A stretch of DNA of 9,015 nucleotides from Bacteroidota bacterium. GTDB taxonomy: Bacteria; Bacteroidota; Bacteroidia; NS11-12g; UBA955. The translations under genes were made by a program, and so were the position numbers. Where the stretch lies: positions 1 to 9,015 of the forward strand of contig JAIYBO010000047.1 in the NCBI GenBank assembly GCA_027488495.1, read 5' to 3'. The notes under the pieces are model-generated. The model was not told the DNA's origin and did no database searches. It saw only the letters and a program-made list of their open reading frames with translations. Shown here piece after piece: positions 8,432-9,015 of this stretch; within the stretch, counting starts at the first letter, position 1, and each line of letters opens with the position of its first letter.

Positions 8432-9015
8432 CCTTCAGAAATTTGGGTTTCGTAAAGGTGGGCATAGTGCCCTTTTGCTTGTAGCAAAGATTGGTGGTTG
8501 CCTCTTTCGATCACTTGGCCTTTTTCCAGGACCAGAATTTCATCAGCCTTTGCGATTGTACTTAGCCTGTGAGCGATAACAATCGCCGTGCGATTTTCCA
8601 ATAATCGGTCGATCGCCTTTTGAATCAATTGCTCTGTTTCAGTGTCGATAGAACTCGTGGCTTCATCCAACAAAATGATTCGGGGATCAAAAGCCAATGC
8701 ACGAATGAAACTGATGAGCTGTCTTTGACCCAAAGAAAGGGTCATTCCTCGCTCCATTACATTGTAATTGAATCCGCCAGGTAGTTTTTCTATGAATTCG
8801 TAGGCCCCAATGGAACGAGCAGCATCAATCATTTTTTCGATATCGATGTCCTGGTTGTGTAAACGGATGTTGTCTTTCACGCTGCCGCTAAATAGGAATA
8901 CATCTTGTAAAACCAAAGCAATTTGCTTTCGCACAGAAGTCAAATTCATTGATTGTATGTCGATATCGTCGAGCAATATTTGGCCTTTCTGTTGGGTGTA
9001 AAGTTGATTTACCAA
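8428..9015 (-). CDS. ABC exporter, C-terminal part of nucleotide-binding domain (partial)
   Basis: The frame is open at the right edge, so the 195 residues visible are the C-terminal end of a longer protein. The first codon is an internal Leu (TTG), not a start. Going from the edge, the fragment shows the Q-loop (Q37 in VLQDVFLFSG), the signature motif LSLGQ (93-97, followed by RQLISFIRAL), Walker B IILLDE (113-118) with the catalytic Glu, the D-loop SSID and the H-loop H149 (IAHRLST). Walker A and the membrane domain would lie beyond the window. The arrangement LPGGFNYNVMERG before the signature and the phrase 'DEATSSIDTETEQ' are typical of type IV exporters of the MsbA/MdlB kind, which have a fused membrane domain and work as dimers in the inner membrane. 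The signature has Leu where LSGGQ has Gly; LSVGQ-like variants are familiar in Bacteroidota exporters. The substrate cannot be told. The gene is convergent with rpoC and not part of that operon. Confidence 0.93.
   Translation of the reverse strand: MVNQLYTQQKGQILLDDIDIQSMNLTSVRKQIALVLQDVFLFSGSVKDNIRLHNQDIDIEKMIDAARSIGAYEFIEKLPGGFNYNVMERGMTLSLGQRQLISFIRALAFDPRIILLDEATSSIDTETEQLIQKAIDRLLENRTAIVIAHRLSTIAKADEILVLEKGQVIERGNHQSLLQAKGHYAHLYETQISEG

Overview
The window is a core housekeeping stretch of a bacterial chromosome, almost certainly from the phylum Bacteroidota. It holds the end of the ribosomal/RNA polymerase operon (rplL-rpoB-rpoC, all on the + strand), followed by a convergent ABC exporter gene on the - strand. 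The Bacteroidota assignment comes from protein features recalled from that group. The RpoB N-terminus contains 'PDFLDVQL..SFQEFFQLDT', the rifampicin region has 'HYTHYG', and the beta i9 insert has the lineage form ending 'ISVGDELPTGILQLAKVYVA'. RpoC has an extended Gly-rich F-loop (MAKPQKNTGGSGGDTIENP). Translation starts lack Shine-Dalgarno sequences, and rpoB has an A-rich leader. I cannot name the genus.

Layout. Bases 1-81 are the last 26 codons of rplL (ribosomal protein L7/L12). Bases 82-179 are a spacer with a GC-rich hairpin and short T runs, a plausible attenuator or partial terminator, followed by an A-rich leader. Bases 180-3983 are rpoB (beta subunit, 1267 aa, TTG start). A 16-base spacer follows, then rpoC (beta' subunit, 1436 aa) at 4000-8310. 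Bases 8311-8427 are a spacer with a perfect 14-bp inverted repeat (likely terminator, possibly serving both strands) and a short TTAC tandem repeat. From 8428 to the right edge, on the - strand, lies the C-terminal part of an ABC exporter nucleotide-binding domain. Its Walker A motif and membrane domain lie beyond the window.

How the genes work together. RpoB and RpoC form the two jaws and the active site of RNA polymerase. Co-transcription downstream of L7/L12 couples RNA polymerase supply to ribosome supply, as in most bacteria. The ABC gene is not part of this operon and is separated from it by the hairpin.

I found no mobile element, CRISPR array, tRNA or rRNA, and no sign of a previously undescribed system. 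The points worth a second look are small: the non-ATG rpoB start, the hairpin between rplL and rpoB, the terminator without a U-tract, a few residue differences in RpoB near the rifampicin pocket, and a small ORF with a perfect Shine-Dalgarno sequence that is probably spurious.
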